DNA from: Thermoflexibacter ruber
GTDB lineage: Bacteria > Bacteroidota > Bacteroidia > Cytophagales > Thermoflexibacteraceae
DNA length: 64,000 nucleotides
Assembly (NCBI RefSeq): GCF_900113045.1
Contig: NZ_FONY01000003.1
Span: 62,001 to 126,000 of the forward strand
Reading direction: 5' to 3'
Position numbers and translations under genes: made by a program. Shown here piece after piece: positions 43,966 to 53,421 of the stretch; within the stretch, counting starts at the first letter, position 1; each line of letters begins with the position of its first letter. The notes under the pieces were generated by a model. The model was given only the letters and a program-made list of their open reading frames with translations, made no database searches and was not told where the DNA came from.

Positions 43966-46101
43966 ATGAATACAACTACTTATAATCGCCGTTCCTTCTT
44001 CAAGGTATCTGCTGTGGCAGGAGGAGGAATTTTGTTTGGTTTTAATATGCTGACTGCTCAAAAAACTGAAGCAGGCGTAGCAGAAGTTTTGGCTGATGCC
44101 AACCAAATTAATGGTTACATTCAGATAGACAGCAAAGGAATAGTAACTATCATGTCTGCCAATCCTGAAGTAGGGCAAAACGTAAAAACTTCTATGCCTA
44201 TGATAGTGGCAGAAGAACTCGATGTGGCGTGGAAAAATGTGATAGTGAAGCAAGCTCCTTTGGATACTAAAAACTTTGTAAGACAGGTAGCTGGGGGGAG
44301 CCAGTCTTTGCGTTTCAGTTGGAAAGCCCTACGCACTGCGGGTGCAACAGCAAGGCAAATGCTCATCAATGCTGCCGCTCAAAAATGGGGCATAAGTCCA
44401 AGTGAATGTACTACTAATGAAGGTGTTATTAGGAATAGCAAAGGGCAGACTGTTACCTATGGAGAGATTGCGGCTGAGGCAGTAAAAATGGAAGTTCCCA
44501 AAGATGTGCCTTTAAAAAATCCTAAAGATTTCAAAATCATTGGGAAAAATACTACCAATGTCGATATCAAAGCTATTACGACAGGAAAGCCCTTGTTCGG
44601 TTTGGACTATAAGCGCGAGGGAATGTTGTATGCTGTAGCCTTGCGGCCTCCTGCTTTCGGTCAAACTTTAGCCTCTTTTGATGACAAGGAAACCCGCAAA
44701 GTAAATGGAGTAAAAGATGTCATCAAGTTTGGAAATAAAATAGCAGTCTTAGCTACTTCTACTTGGGCGGCTATCAAAGGACAAAAAGCACTCAAAGCGA
44801 CTTGGACAGGAGATACCAAAGCAGAAAGCACTGAGGAACACGACAAGAAAATGTTGGCTTTCTTAGATACTCCTTCCTCTGCCCCTAAAAGAAACGACGG
44901 AGATGTAAAAACTGCTTTTGCCAATGCAGATAAAGTATTGGAAAGAACTTTTCACGGTCCTTTTATGCCTCATAACAGTATGGAGCCTATGAACTTCTTT
45001 GCTAATGTAACCGCAGACAAAGCAGAGTTAGTCGGACCTACCCAAAGACCAGAGGAAACCCGCAAGCAAGTTGCTACTCTATTGGGCATGAAAGAAGACC
45101 AAGTAAGTGTAGAGATGACTCGCATCGGGGGAGGGTTTGGAAGAAGACTGATGTGGGATTTTGCTTTGGAAGCAGCAGAAATTTCCAAGTTAGCCAAGAA
45201 GCCTGTGCAATTGGTCTTTACCAGAGAAGATGACATGACGGCAGGCTTGTACCGACCTGCTACCAAATACAAGTTTAGGGTAGCCATCAAAGACAAGAAA
45301 GTTACGGCTTATCACCTCACAGGTACAGGCATCAATGGACAAAATTTTGTCAGAGAAACTTTCTTCCCCGCAGGAGCTTTTGAGAACTTACTCATGGAAT
45401 CGCACAATGTAGAAAGCAAGATTACTACTGCTCCTTGGCGCGCACCTATCACTAACTTTTTAGCCTTTGCTGAGCAAGCCTTTTTTGACGAAGTAGCGCG
45501 AGAAATTGGGGCAGACCCCGTGCAGTTCCGCCTTGACCTTTTCGAGCAAGCAAGGGTAAATGCCCAAAAAGGAATGAAGTTTGACTATGATGTGGACAAA
45601 TCCATTGGCGTAATCAAATTAGCGGCAGAAAAGTCTAATTGGGGGAAAGCAGAAAAAGGAGTTTATCAAGGATTTAGTGCGTATTATTCTCACAATACCT
45701 ATGTAGCAGAAGTGGCTGAGGTCGTTATGCAAAACAACCAGCCAGTTATCAAGCGCATTGTTTGTGCCATAGATTGTGGAATTGTGGTAAACCCTGTGGC
45801 GGCGATAAACCAATCTGAAGGAGGCGTGATAGACGGCATAGGTCATGCCATGTTTGGAGATTTTTCCTTTGTTGATGGCAAGCCTCAAGCCAATAACTTC
45901 AACAAATTCAGATTGATACGTATGAGTGAAGTTCCAAAGGTCGAGATTCACTTTGTGCCAAGCCTGAACGACCCCACAGGATTGGGCGAGCCAACTTTGC
46001 CTCCTGTGGGTGCAGCTATCGCCAATGCAATTTTTGCGGCAACAGGAAAGCGTTTGTATAGCTTCCCCTTTGCAAAGGAATTAGGTATGCAAGGAAGTTA
46101 A
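43966..46101 (+). CDS. Molybdopterin-binding subunit of a molybdenum hydroxylase (IorB-like)
   Basis: The 711-aa protein starts with a Tat-type signal (NRRSFFKVSAVAGGGILFGF), so the complex is folded before export to the periplasm. Family segments include GYIQIDSKGIVTIMSANPEVGQNVKTSMPMIVAEELD, HNSMEPMNFFANV, MTRIGGGFGRRL and VAEVVMQNNQPVIKRIVCAIDCGIVVNP. It would hydroxylate an N-heterocycle or oxidise an aldehyde; the substrate is unknown. No cytochrome c or FAD subunit gene is adjacent, nor a XdhC/CoxI-type maturation factor. Confidence 0.94.
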   Translation: MNTTTYNRRSFFKVSAVAGGGILFGFNMLTAQKTEAGVAEVLADANQINGYIQIDSKGIVTIMSANPEVGQNVKTSMPMIVAEELDVAWKNVIVKQAPLDTKNFVRQVAGGSQSLRFSWKALRTAGATARQMLINAAAQKWGISPSECTTNEGVIRNSKGQTVTYGEIAAEAVKMEVPKDVPLKNPKDFKIIGKNTTNVDIKAITTGKPLFGLDYKREGMLYAVALRPPAFGQTLASFDDKETRKVNGVKDVIKFGNKIAVLATSTWAAIKGQKALKATWTGDTKAESTEEHDKKMLAFLDTPSSAPKRNDGDVKTAFANADKVLERTFHGPFMPHNSMEPMNFFANVTADKAELVGPTQRPEETRKQVATLLGMKEDQVSVEMTRIGGGFGRRLMWDFALEAAEISKLAKKPVQLVFTREDDMTAGLYRPATKYKFRVAIKDKKVTAYHLTGTGINGQNFVRETFFPAGAFENLLMESHNVESKITTAPWRAPITNFLAFAEQAFFDEVAREIGADPVQFRLDLFEQARVNAQKGMKFDYDVDKSIGVIKLAAEKSNWGKAEKGVYQGFSAYYSHNTYVAEVAEVVMQNNQPVIKRIVCAIDCGIVVNPVAAINQSEGGVIDGIGHAMFGDFSFVDGKPQANNFNKFRLIRMSEVPKVEIHFVPSLNDPTGLGEPTLPPVGAAIANAIFAATGKRLYSFPFAKELGMQGS

Positions 46102-46121
46102 TCATTCCACTATCCAATAAT

Positions 46122-46165
46122 TAAGCCCTAAAAAATTTTGAAATTTTTAGGGCTTATTTTGTATA
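46122..46165. terminator. Bidirectional terminator between the hydroxylase and sigma-54 regulator genes
   Basis: AAGCCCTAAAAA-attttgaa-TTTTTAGGGCTT is an inverted repeat in a 73-bp convergent gap. T-rich sequence follows on the plus strand (ATTTTGT). Confidence 0.8.
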
Positions 46166-46174
46166 ATGTCAAAC

Positions 46175-47494
46175 TTAGTCCTCTAAGCCATACTGCCTAA
46201 TTTTTCTATAAAGCGTTCTCTCTGAAATGCCCAAGTCTTGAGCTGCGTATTTACGCTTGTTGTTATTCTTTTTTAAAGCCTTGATAATCATTTCTTTTTC
46301 TTGTTTTTCCAAAGAAAAATTATCTTCTTCCATGATGCTATGAGTAATGTCCTCTACTTTGGCATATTCAAAATCGTCGTTTTCCTCTTCCTTTGCATTG
46401 GCTATGGGATTGAGCAATAAAGAGGTCGGTGGAGTAGTGTTGTTTGCTACATTACTTAGGGGGACGCCTGAGTGCGAAGTGCTATGAGCAGATGCGAAAA
46501 TGTCTTCTTCTGTATTGTTAAAAAGATGCTTGTTTTGCTGAATGATTGTTTTTCCCGAACTTTCACCCTGAAGTATGGTGAGTACTAATTTTTTTAACTC
46601 TGCAATGTCTTTTTTTACATCAAATAAAGCCTTGAACAAAATGCTTTCTCGCTCTGTAAAACCTTCTTCTCTGCTATCTCCAAGAGGTACAGGTAAGGTA
46701 GTCATTTGATTTTGAGGGAGATACTTCATCAAAGTTTCGGCAGTAATTTCTTTATTTTCTACTTCTAAGACGGAAATCTGGCTTACTATATTTTTTAACT
46801 GTCGAATATTGCCGGGGAAGCGAAACCTGAGCAATAATTTTTTTGCCTCCTCGTCTAAATTGATAGGTTTTACAAAATTCTTTTCTGCAAAATCAGCCGC
46901 AAACTTCCTAAACAAAAGTAAAATATCATTTCCTCTTTCTCGCAAAGGAGGAATGTAGATAGGGACTGTATTCAAGCGAAAGTACAAATCTTGACGGAAT
47001 TTGCCTCTTTCTACAGCTTTCATTAAGTCCACATTGGTAGCGGCTACTACTCTTACATTGGTTTTCTGTACTTTAGAAGAACCTACCCTAATAAATTCCC
47101 CATTTTCTAATACACGTAAAAGTCTTGCTTGCGTGCCTAAGGGCATTTCGCCGATTTCATCTAAGAAAATAGTCCCTCCGTTGGTTTCCTCAAAATAACC
47201 TTTGCGGGCTTCGGTTGCTCCTGTAAACGAGCCTTTTTCATGCCCAAAAAGTTCTGAATCTATTGTGCCTTCGGGAATAGCCCCACAATTAATTGCAATA
47301 AAGTTGTTGTGCTTACGAGGGCTGAGTTGGTGGATAATTTTAGAGAAAGATTCTTTTCCTGTACCGCTTTCGCCTGTAATGAGTACAGTCATATCTGTAG
47401 CCGCCACCTGCACCGCTACTTGGATAGCGTGATTGAGGGCAGAGGAGTTGCCGATGATACCAAATCGTGATTTTATACTCTGAATATCAGTCAT
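46175..47494 (-). CDS. Sigma-54-dependent transcriptional activator without receiver domain
   Basis: The 439-aa protein starts directly with the AAA+ domain (FGIIGNSSALNHAI), with Walker A GESGTGKE (41-48). The sigma-54 contact loop reads GSFTGA (88-93), a Ser variant of GAFTGA, and Walker B is GGTIFLDEIGEMP. A low-complexity linker follows (about 255-385), then a Fis-type helix-turn-helix (NNNKRKYAAQDLGISERTLYRKIRQYGL). There is no N-terminal receiver or GAF domain, as in PspF, so it may be controlled by a partner protein. Its targets are not evident; the neighbouring hydroxylase operon is convergent. Confidence 0.93.
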   Translation of the reverse strand: MTDIQSIKSRFGIIGNSSALNHAIQVAVQVAATDMTVLITGESGTGKESFSKIIHQLSPRKHNNFIAINCGAIPEGTIDSELFGHEKGSFTGATEARKGYFEETNGGTIFLDEIGEMPLGTQARLLRVLENGEFIRVGSSKVQKTNVRVVAATNVDLMKAVERGKFRQDLYFRLNTVPIYIPPLRERGNDILLLFRKFAADFAEKNFVKPINLDEEAKKLLLRFRFPGNIRQLKNIVSQISVLEVENKEITAETLMKYLPQNQMTTLPVPLGDSREEGFTERESILFKALFDVKKDIAELKKLVLTILQGESSGKTIIQQNKHLFNNTEEDIFASAHSTSHSGVPLSNVANNTTPPTSLLLNPIANAKEEENDDFEYAKVEDITHSIMEEDNFSLEKQEKEMIIKALKKNNNKRKYAAQDLGISERTLYRKIRQYGLED

Positions 47495-47641
47495 TTACTT
47501 TATAATTTAATTTATCTTTGGCGATAATTTTGTACTATATTTAAGAGAACAATCTGTCGGGAAGTGCAGTATAAGATAGTACAAATCAAAGACAAAAAAG
47601 GTTTACGCTTTGTAAAATATGCCAAATTTAGCACAAAAAAC

Positions 47642-48817
47642 CTACTTAATCAAAGGATAGCTAAAAGAAGATTGTAATTTGATTCGCTTTCCTGTACTTT
47701 GGGACGTTCTTGCCGCTTCTATTACCTCCAAGACGTGTAAAGCATGTTCTACGGTAATCAAAGGTTCTTGGGCGGTAGCCAAACTTTCTGAAATAACCGA
47801 AGCTCCCTGTTCCCATACGTAGTTGCCTGCCTCAGGAACAAATCGTACCGTTTTTTCATTTTCCCATGTAGCCATATCTACCCCCGCAGGTGCCCAGTCG
47901 TAGCCTATAAGGTGCATATTCCCATGCGTGCCGTAAATCGTAATTGAAGGTTTTTCTTGCCCTTTGCCTTCATGTCCATAAGGGTCAAAGTAATTAAAGC
48001 CACACTGTACATGAGATAAAACACCATTATCATGCTCCATAATGACCATAGCATTGTCCTCCGCCTCTACTTTGACTTCTCCTTTGTTATCTGTTTTTCG
48101 CAAAGGTGTAACGATACTGGTCATGGCAATAACTGACTTGGCAGGACCTAAAAGCCCTGTCAAAGTAGCTAAATTGTACACGCCTAAATCGGGTAGGCTT
48201 CCGCCTCCTTTTTCGTAAAAAAAGGCAGACCAAGTAGGTCCCAAATGTCCATAATGAGCATGAGCGGCAGACACTTTCCCCAATTTTCCGTCTTGAATCG
48301 CCTTTGCCATGAAAGCAAATTGAGGGCTGTTCACTACGGCAGGGGCGCCCCAAATTCTTACCTTCTTTTTCTTTGCTAATTCTACTAATTCTTTGCCTTC
48401 TTTGTAGGTGTTTGCTAAAGGTTTCTCGCTCCAAATATGACGACCGGCAAGCAAGGCTTGTTTGTTGAGCCTACCATGCTCTTGCATATCAGTAAGATTG
48501 ACCAATAAATCGAAAGGCACTCCTGCTAACTGTTGGTCTATATGGGTATAGTATTTGGCAATCTTATACTTTTCTGCTTGGTTTTTGGCTCGCTCAGGCA
48601 CAATATCACAACAACTCACTATTTCTACATAAGGGCATTTGGATAAGTGAGGTAGGTACATATTGGAAACGCTGCCACAACCTATTACTCCTACCTTTAC
48701 TTTCTTGTCTGGCAAAGTATGAGCCTTTCCTACTAAGGGAGATAGTACCGCAATAGCTCCCAGCATACCGCACTGTACTAAAAAGTCTTTTCTTGTTAAT
48801 AATTTTTCCATTTTCAT
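47642..48817 (-). CDS. Gfo/Idh/MocA family oxidoreductase
   Basis: The 391-aa protein has the NAD(P)-binding start VKVGVIGCGSVSNMYLPHL and the conserved EKP (HIWSEKPLANTYKEG) of the family. The C-terminal substrate domain is also clear (KGGGSLPDLGVYNLATLTGLLG). An N-terminal hydrophobic segment preceded by TRKDFL resembles a Tat signal but has only one Arg, so export is uncertain. Members oxidise or reduce sugars and sugar derivatives. No sugar operon surrounds it. Confidence 0.9.
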   Translation of the reverse strand: MKMEKLLTRKDFLVQCGMLGAIAVLSPLVGKAHTLPDKKVKVGVIGCGSVSNMYLPHLSKCPYVEIVSCCDIVPERAKNQAEKYKIAKYYTHIDQQLAGVPFDLLVNLTDMQEHGRLNKQALLAGRHIWSEKPLANTYKEGKELVELAKKKKVRIWGAPAVVNSPQFAFMAKAIQDGKLGKVSAAHAHYGHLGPTWSAFFYEKGGGSLPDLGVYNLATLTGLLGPAKSVIAMTSIVTPLRKTDNKGEVKVEAEDNAMVIMEHDNGVLSHVQCGFNYFDPYGHEGKGQEKPSITIYGTHGNMHLIGYDWAPAGVDMATWENEKTVRFVPEAGNYVWEQGASVISESLATAQEPLITVEHALHVLEVIEAARTSQSTGKRIKLQSSFSYPLIK

Positions 48818-48996
48818 TTTTATTTAAAAAGCTGTATTTCAAGAGTATAGATAATTAGATAATTTTCTGTCTGCTCAGAGGCTTGTGAGTTATTGTAAAT
48901 TCCTTCTTGGGGTTAGGGCAGACTTGCTCAGTCAAACGCTCTCTTTTTAATATCACTTGAGCAATATTACCAAAAAAATAGGACATAGGAAACTTC

Positions 48997-51492
48997 TTAA
49001 CCTGCCAATTTTTCTAATTGCAAGGTCATTTTTTTTACTCTGTCCTCCAAAGATTCAGAGCTAAGTTTTTCACGAAGTCTATCTACCAAAATAGGAAAGG
49101 CAAAAGGAGTAGGTTGTAAAGTTTTTTTCAAGACGATTTCCTGATGATTAGTTTTTTCCAAAGCTGTTTGCAAGCGTTTTAAATCTAACTGCAAGTTAAT
49201 GCTTTCTACGTAGGCTTGATGAATGAGCAGATTATCGTTATCATATTTCCTGAATACATCAAAAAGTAAACTCGTGGAGGCTTGTAGGTGCTTTTTAGAA
49301 ATGTACTTGTTAGGGTAGCCCTGAAAAATAAGCCCTGAGATTGCCGCAATGTCCCTGAACTTGCGTTTTGCCATTTCGGTTTCGTTCAGGCTATTAGAAA
49401 GGTCTTCAAGGAGATGCTCTGCGCTAAAAAGGTCAGTAGCTAAGGCTTTTTGTATAGGAATCTCTTGGTCGGAGAGCAACTCAAAGCCGTAGTCATTCAT
49501 GGCAAAGCTAAAAGTAATTTTTTGTAACTTACTGATTCTAAATGCGATTAGTGATGCCAATACTTCGTGAACAGCTCTGCCCTCAAAAGTATAGAAAAAT
49601 AGATGATGTCCTTCTTGGGTTTGTAGCTGCTCGATTAATAACTGCTTTTTTGTAGGAATGATAGACCATGTTTTTTGAAGTATTAAAATGGGGGCTATGG
49701 CTTGGAGTTCAATACTGTTTTCTTGACTTGCTAACTGACCATTGGTGGCAAGGTAGATTTCTAACTGTTCCCTTAGTAAGTCCGATAATTCACTGGACAA
49801 AGGTAGCCTTCCTCCTGCCCAGCGCGGCAATATGCCAGATTTCTTGTTGGTTTTTCTAACCAAAGCGTTCATTTCTTTCATCATTACAAACTCCAAATTG
49901 CGCCCTGCAAACCAAAAAACATCTCCCTCATTGAGCCGAGCAATGAAAGACTCTTCTACCGAACCTATGTGAGAACCATTCAAGTATTTGACTTTAATGA
50001 CGGGGTCGCTGACAATAGTGCCTATGGACAAGCGGTGTTGGTAGGCAACTTTACGTTTCTTGACTTGGTAAAAATTTCCTTGCCTTTCTACCTTTTTGTA
50101 ATCATCGTATTGGGCAAGCCCGTTGCCTCCCGTAGTGATAAACTCCAATGCCCATAGCCATTCTTCCTTGCTGAGCATTTGATAACAGTGTGTTGTTATA
50201 ATCTCATCGTAAAGCTGCTCGGCATCAAAGCCATCTGAAACTGCCAAAGTCAAAAGATACTGCACCAATACATCAAAACAAAGCAACAAAGGTTCTCTTT
50301 TTTCTATCAGTTGTCTTTTTACAGCGGTTTTAAGAGCGGCGGCTTCCAATAGCTCTAAGGCGTGAGTAGGTAAAAAATAAATCTTGCTAATGGCATCGGG
50401 TCTATGCCCGCTTCTACCTGCTCTTTGGAGAAAGCGCGCCACTCCCTTGGGGCTACCTACTTGGATTACTGTGTCCACAGGGCGAAAATCAACACCTAAG
50501 TCCAGACTTGAAGTACAAACGACTACTTTTAGTTTCTCCTCGTGCAAGGCATTTTCCACCCAAGTCCGAATCTCATTGTCCAAAGAGCCATGGTGCATAG
50601 CGATTTGCCCTGCTAACTCAGGCGCATAATCCAATAATTTTTGATACCAAATTTCCGTTTGCGACCTTGTATTGGTAAAAAGTAAGGTAGTTTTACTTTG
50701 CTCTATGATAGGTAAGATTTTGTAAATCAGGTTTGTACCCAAATGCCCTGCCCAAGGGAAGCGTTCTATGGTATCAGGTAAAATCGAAGATATATCTATT
50801 TTCTTTTGGATATTTGCTCTGATAATGGTAGTATCCTTATCTATTGAGTTTGAGAAAAGAGGAAAAGTCAAGACTTTTTTTGCCTCTTCTAAGTTCCCAA
50901 TGGTAGCCGAGATACCCCAGATTTTTAGTGCAGACTGGATAGCTACGAGGCGGGAAATTGCTAACTCCATTTGTACGCCGCGCTTAGTACTCATCAGTTC
51001 GTGCCACTCATCTACTATGACGGCTTTTAGGTTTTTAAATAAGTCTGCATAGCCTTTTCCTGAGAATAGAATATGCAAACTCTCAGGCGTAGTAAGCAGA
51101 CATTCAGGCATTTGCTTTTTTTGTTTTTGGCGTTCTGTACTTTCCGTATCTCCTGTACGCAATCCCACTCTCCAGCCTAACGCCAAGTCATCGACTGCGA
51201 TCTGCATAGCTTTTTGCAAGTCTTTGGACAAGGCTCGTAGAGGAGTAATCCAAAGTATTTGCAGTCCTCTGCCTTGCTTATTTTCTTTCTCATTTTTTAA
51301 AGTATTTAGCCATGCTTCTGCCAAGCAAGGTAGCCAGAGAGCATAAGTTTTCCCGCTTCCCGTAGGAGCATTGAGCAAGCCGCTTTTCCCTGACAAATAA
51401 GCAGTTGCACACTCTTCTTGAAAAGGTTTCATTTGCCAACTTTTACTTGCAAACCAAGCATGAATGTAGGCAAGTCCTTCGTTCAGCTTCAT
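48997..51492 (-). CDS. Ligase-associated DNA damage response DEXH box helicase (Lhr-like)
   Basis: The 831-aa SF2 helicase has Walker A NAPTGSGKTYALW, DEWHEL (DEXH), SATIGN (motif III), LLFTNTRSQTEIWYQ, and VCTSSLDLGVDFRPVD with QRAGRSGHRP (motif VI). An Lhr-type winged-helix and associated C-terminal domain follow. In many bacteria this family sits with an ATP-dependent DNA ligase, an exonuclease and a metallophosphoesterase (ligase-associated set). None of these is adjacent here; the neighbour is a NUDIX hydrolase 35 bp upstream. Its expected role is repair-related 3'-5' DNA unwinding. Confidence 0.92.
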   Translation of the reverse strand: MKLNEGLAYIHAWFASKSWQMKPFQEECATAYLSGKSGLLNAPTGSGKTYALWLPCLAEAWLNTLKNEKENKQGRGLQILWITPLRALSKDLQKAMQIAVDDLALGWRVGLRTGDTESTERQKQKKQMPECLLTTPESLHILFSGKGYADLFKNLKAVIVDEWHELMSTKRGVQMELAISRLVAIQSALKIWGISATIGNLEEAKKVLTFPLFSNSIDKDTTIIRANIQKKIDISSILPDTIERFPWAGHLGTNLIYKILPIIEQSKTTLLFTNTRSQTEIWYQKLLDYAPELAGQIAMHHGSLDNEIRTWVENALHEEKLKVVVCTSSLDLGVDFRPVDTVIQVGSPKGVARFLQRAGRSGHRPDAISKIYFLPTHALELLEAAALKTAVKRQLIEKREPLLLCFDVLVQYLLTLAVSDGFDAEQLYDEIITTHCYQMLSKEEWLWALEFITTGGNGLAQYDDYKKVERQGNFYQVKKRKVAYQHRLSIGTIVSDPVIKVKYLNGSHIGSVEESFIARLNEGDVFWFAGRNLEFVMMKEMNALVRKTNKKSGILPRWAGGRLPLSSELSDLLREQLEIYLATNGQLASQENSIELQAIAPILILQKTWSIIPTKKQLLIEQLQTQEGHHLFFYTFEGRAVHEVLASLIAFRISKLQKITFSFAMNDYGFELLSDQEIPIQKALATDLFSAEHLLEDLSNSLNETEMAKRKFRDIAAISGLIFQGYPNKYISKKHLQASTSLLFDVFRKYDNDNLLIHQAYVESINLQLDLKRLQTALEKTNHQEIVLKKTLQPTPFAFPILVDRLREKLSSESLEDRVKKMTLQLEKLAG

Positions 51493-51527
51493 AGAGAAAG
51501 CAAATGTTTTGATGGCAAATATAGCGA

Positions 51528-51983
51528 TTAGATAATAGATTTGATGTTTAAGTTTTTGATTTCCTCTATACTGCTTACTTGGTTGAGGAAATGCACCTTA
51601 TTCATCGTAGGAATCGCTGCCAGTTCTTCAAAACTAAACCAACGTACCTCTGCCAAATAAGGCTCATTTTGAGGATAGTAGGCTTCTTTGATTTCTCCTC
51701 TGACAATTTTTACCTCAAAGAAAAACTCAATCGCATGAAGTGGGTCTTGGATAAACTGCTGAACGAAGAGTAAATTACCTACTTCTACCTCTAAGGTTGT
51801 TTCTTCTAAAAACTCTCTTTTCAAGGCTTCTTGTAGGGTTTCGCCATACTCCACCCTTCCCCCTGGCGGAATCCACAAATAAGGAACATGAGGAAGGCTA
51901 ATTTGTTTGACAAGTAATATTTTATTTTGATGAAAGCACACGCCGCATACTCTTACGCGCACTTTGGGTTGGTGATTCTCCAT
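51528..51983 (-). CDS. NUDIX hydrolase
   Basis: The 151-aa protein has a complete Nudix box: GGRVEYGETLQEALKREFLEE (Gx5Ex7REUxEE), after PYLWIPP. It hydrolyses a nucleoside diphosphate linked to another moiety, substrate unknown; oxidised nucleotides are a common target. It is 35 bp upstream of the helicase gene on the same strand, and a shared DNA-maintenance role would be an inference only. Confidence 0.93.
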   Translation of the reverse strand: MENHQPKVRVRVCGVCFHQNKILLVKQISLPHVPYLWIPPGGRVEYGETLQEALKREFLEETTLEVEVGNLLFVQQFIQDPLHAIEFFFEVKIVRGEIKEAYYPQNEPYLAEVRWFSFEELAAIPTMNKVHFLNQVSSIEEIKNLNIKSII

Positions 51984-52081
51984 TGGAAAGGTATAAATGA
52001 AATATAAGTAAATACAGACAAATACATTTGAGTTACTACAAAAATATTACTCTTTTGGGGTAATTTATCAGTAAGTATCCA

Positions 52082-52208
52082 ACGCCGAAGGTGTGCTATA
52101 TTTGTAGAAAATAATGAATAAAACCGCGTAGCGGTGGCATATTTCACGCCTACGGCCTTGCTGAATGTTGGGCTTACTCTTTTCTACAAAGATGACAGCC
52201 CTACGGAC
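52082..52208. repeat. Intergenic palindromic repeat, CTACAAA...CCTACGG type (copy A)
   Basis: The right arm holds TTTTCTACAAAgATgaCA followed by CCCTACGG. It pairs imperfectly with the left arm around 52084-52112, whose complement reads TTTTCTACAAAtATagCA followed by CCTTCGG. Inner GC-rich hairpins (CCGCgtaGCGG; GCCtacGGC) sit in the loop. The copy at 58080-58230 has the same end sequence. It is a dispersed non-coding repeat in the 668-bp gap between the NUDIX and GT2 genes. Confidence 0.65.
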
Positions 52209-52400
52209 TTAAAGTTAGATATAGTATTGTTCATTGGAAAAAGTGTCAGAGAACCAAAGTCCCTTTCTTAGCAAGAGAAAGGAATTGAAAAATCATTTTA
52301 TTTTGAGTATAATTACTTATGGTGATGATTCCAATTGTATGATGGTATTTTATCTACTGTTATCAATTTGATGAGAAAAGTGTTTTTTTGAATAAAAACC

Positions 52401-52493
52401 TGTGTTTATCAGCCCAATCCGTATTATCGGTGTTCTATTTTGGAACACTGATGACACAGATTGTACCGATGAGAACGGATTTTTTTAAACACA
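52401..52493. repeat. Intergenic palindromic repeat, ATCTGTGT/CCGAT type
   Basis: A 93-bp nested palindrome: TGTGTTTA (52401-52408) with TAAACACA (52486-52493), AATCCGTATTATCGGT (52416-52431) with ACCGATgagaACGGATT (52465-52481), and GTGTTC with GAACAC at the centre. It shares the GACACAGATT/GGAACAC motifs with the hairpin at 7032-7085. Confidence 0.7.
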
Positions 52494-52651
52494 TAAAATT
52501 ATCATACATTTGAAAACACCACCTTATCTATAAGTGACAAAAGTACTTGAAATAATACATATTAAGGGAGAGTATGTAAAGTTTTTTTACTAAAATTTTT
52601 AAAACAGGTGAATTATATGTAGCTTGCGATGCTTTTTAGAGGTACAAGTGA

Positions 52652-53404
52652 ATGATTCAGTTAAGTGTAGTGATTATCACTAAAAATGAGGAACGCAACA
52701 TAGCGAGATGTTTGGACTCGGTCAAAGAAGTGGCAGATGAAATAATAGTAGTGGATTCTTTTTCAACAGATAAGACCGAACAAATTTGTAGAGAAAAAGG
52801 GGCAGTTTTCATACAAAATCCTTTTATCGGACACATCGAGCAGAAAAGATTTGCCACCGAACAGGCTCGTTCCCAATATGTTCTTTCTCTCGATGCTGAC
52901 GAGGTTTTGGACGAGATACTGAAAAAAGAAGTCTTGACTATCAAGAAAAATTGGCAGTATGATGGCTACACTTGCAATAGAATGACTAACTATTGCGGGA
53001 CTTGGATTAGGCATGGCGACTGGTATCCCGATGTACAGCTCAGGCTGTGGGATAAAACCAAAGGAAAATGGGGCGGTACTAACCCTCACGACCGTTTCAT
53101 GATGCACCCAAATACCAAAGTCAAACACCTCAAAGGCAATATCTTACATTACAGCTATTACACCATAGAAGGGCATATCCAACAAATGAATTTCTTTACC
53201 AGTATTCTTTCCAAAGAGTATGTAAAAAAAGGTAAAAAAGCCTCTTGGGTTAAAATTTTACTCAGTCCCTTATTTACTTTTTTGAGAGGATACATATTCC
53301 GATTGGGTTTCTTAGACGGCTATCATGGCTTGGTAATTAATCTGATTTCTGCCCATGCTACTTTTATCAAATACATTAAAGTCAAAGAGTTAGAACATCG
53401 TTAA
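52652..53404 (+). CDS. Family 2 glycosyltransferase (WaaE/LgtF-like)
   Basis: The 250-aa GT-A protein starts QLSVVIITKNEERNIARCLDSV, has VDSFSTDKTEQIC and the metal-binding LSLDADEVLDE (in place of DxD), then GTWIRHGDWYPDVQLRLWDK and a C-terminal membrane-associated region. This is the WaaE/LgtF-type branch, which adds a hexose to lipopolysaccharide core. The fused GT4-deacetylase follows after 17 bp, so both probably act on one surface glycan. Confidence 0.92.
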   Translation: MIQLSVVIITKNEERNIARCLDSVKEVADEIIVVDSFSTDKTEQICREKGAVFIQNPFIGHIEQKRFATEQARSQYVLSLDADEVLDEILKKEVLTIKKNWQYDGYTCNRMTNYCGTWIRHGDWYPDVQLRLWDKTKGKWGGTNPHDRFMMHPNTKVKHLKGNILHYSYYTIEGHIQQMNFFTSILSKEYVKKGKKASWVKILLSPLFTFLRGYIFRLGFLDGYHGLVINLISAHATFIKYIKVKELEHR

Positions 53405-53421
53405 TCAATATACAACTACTA

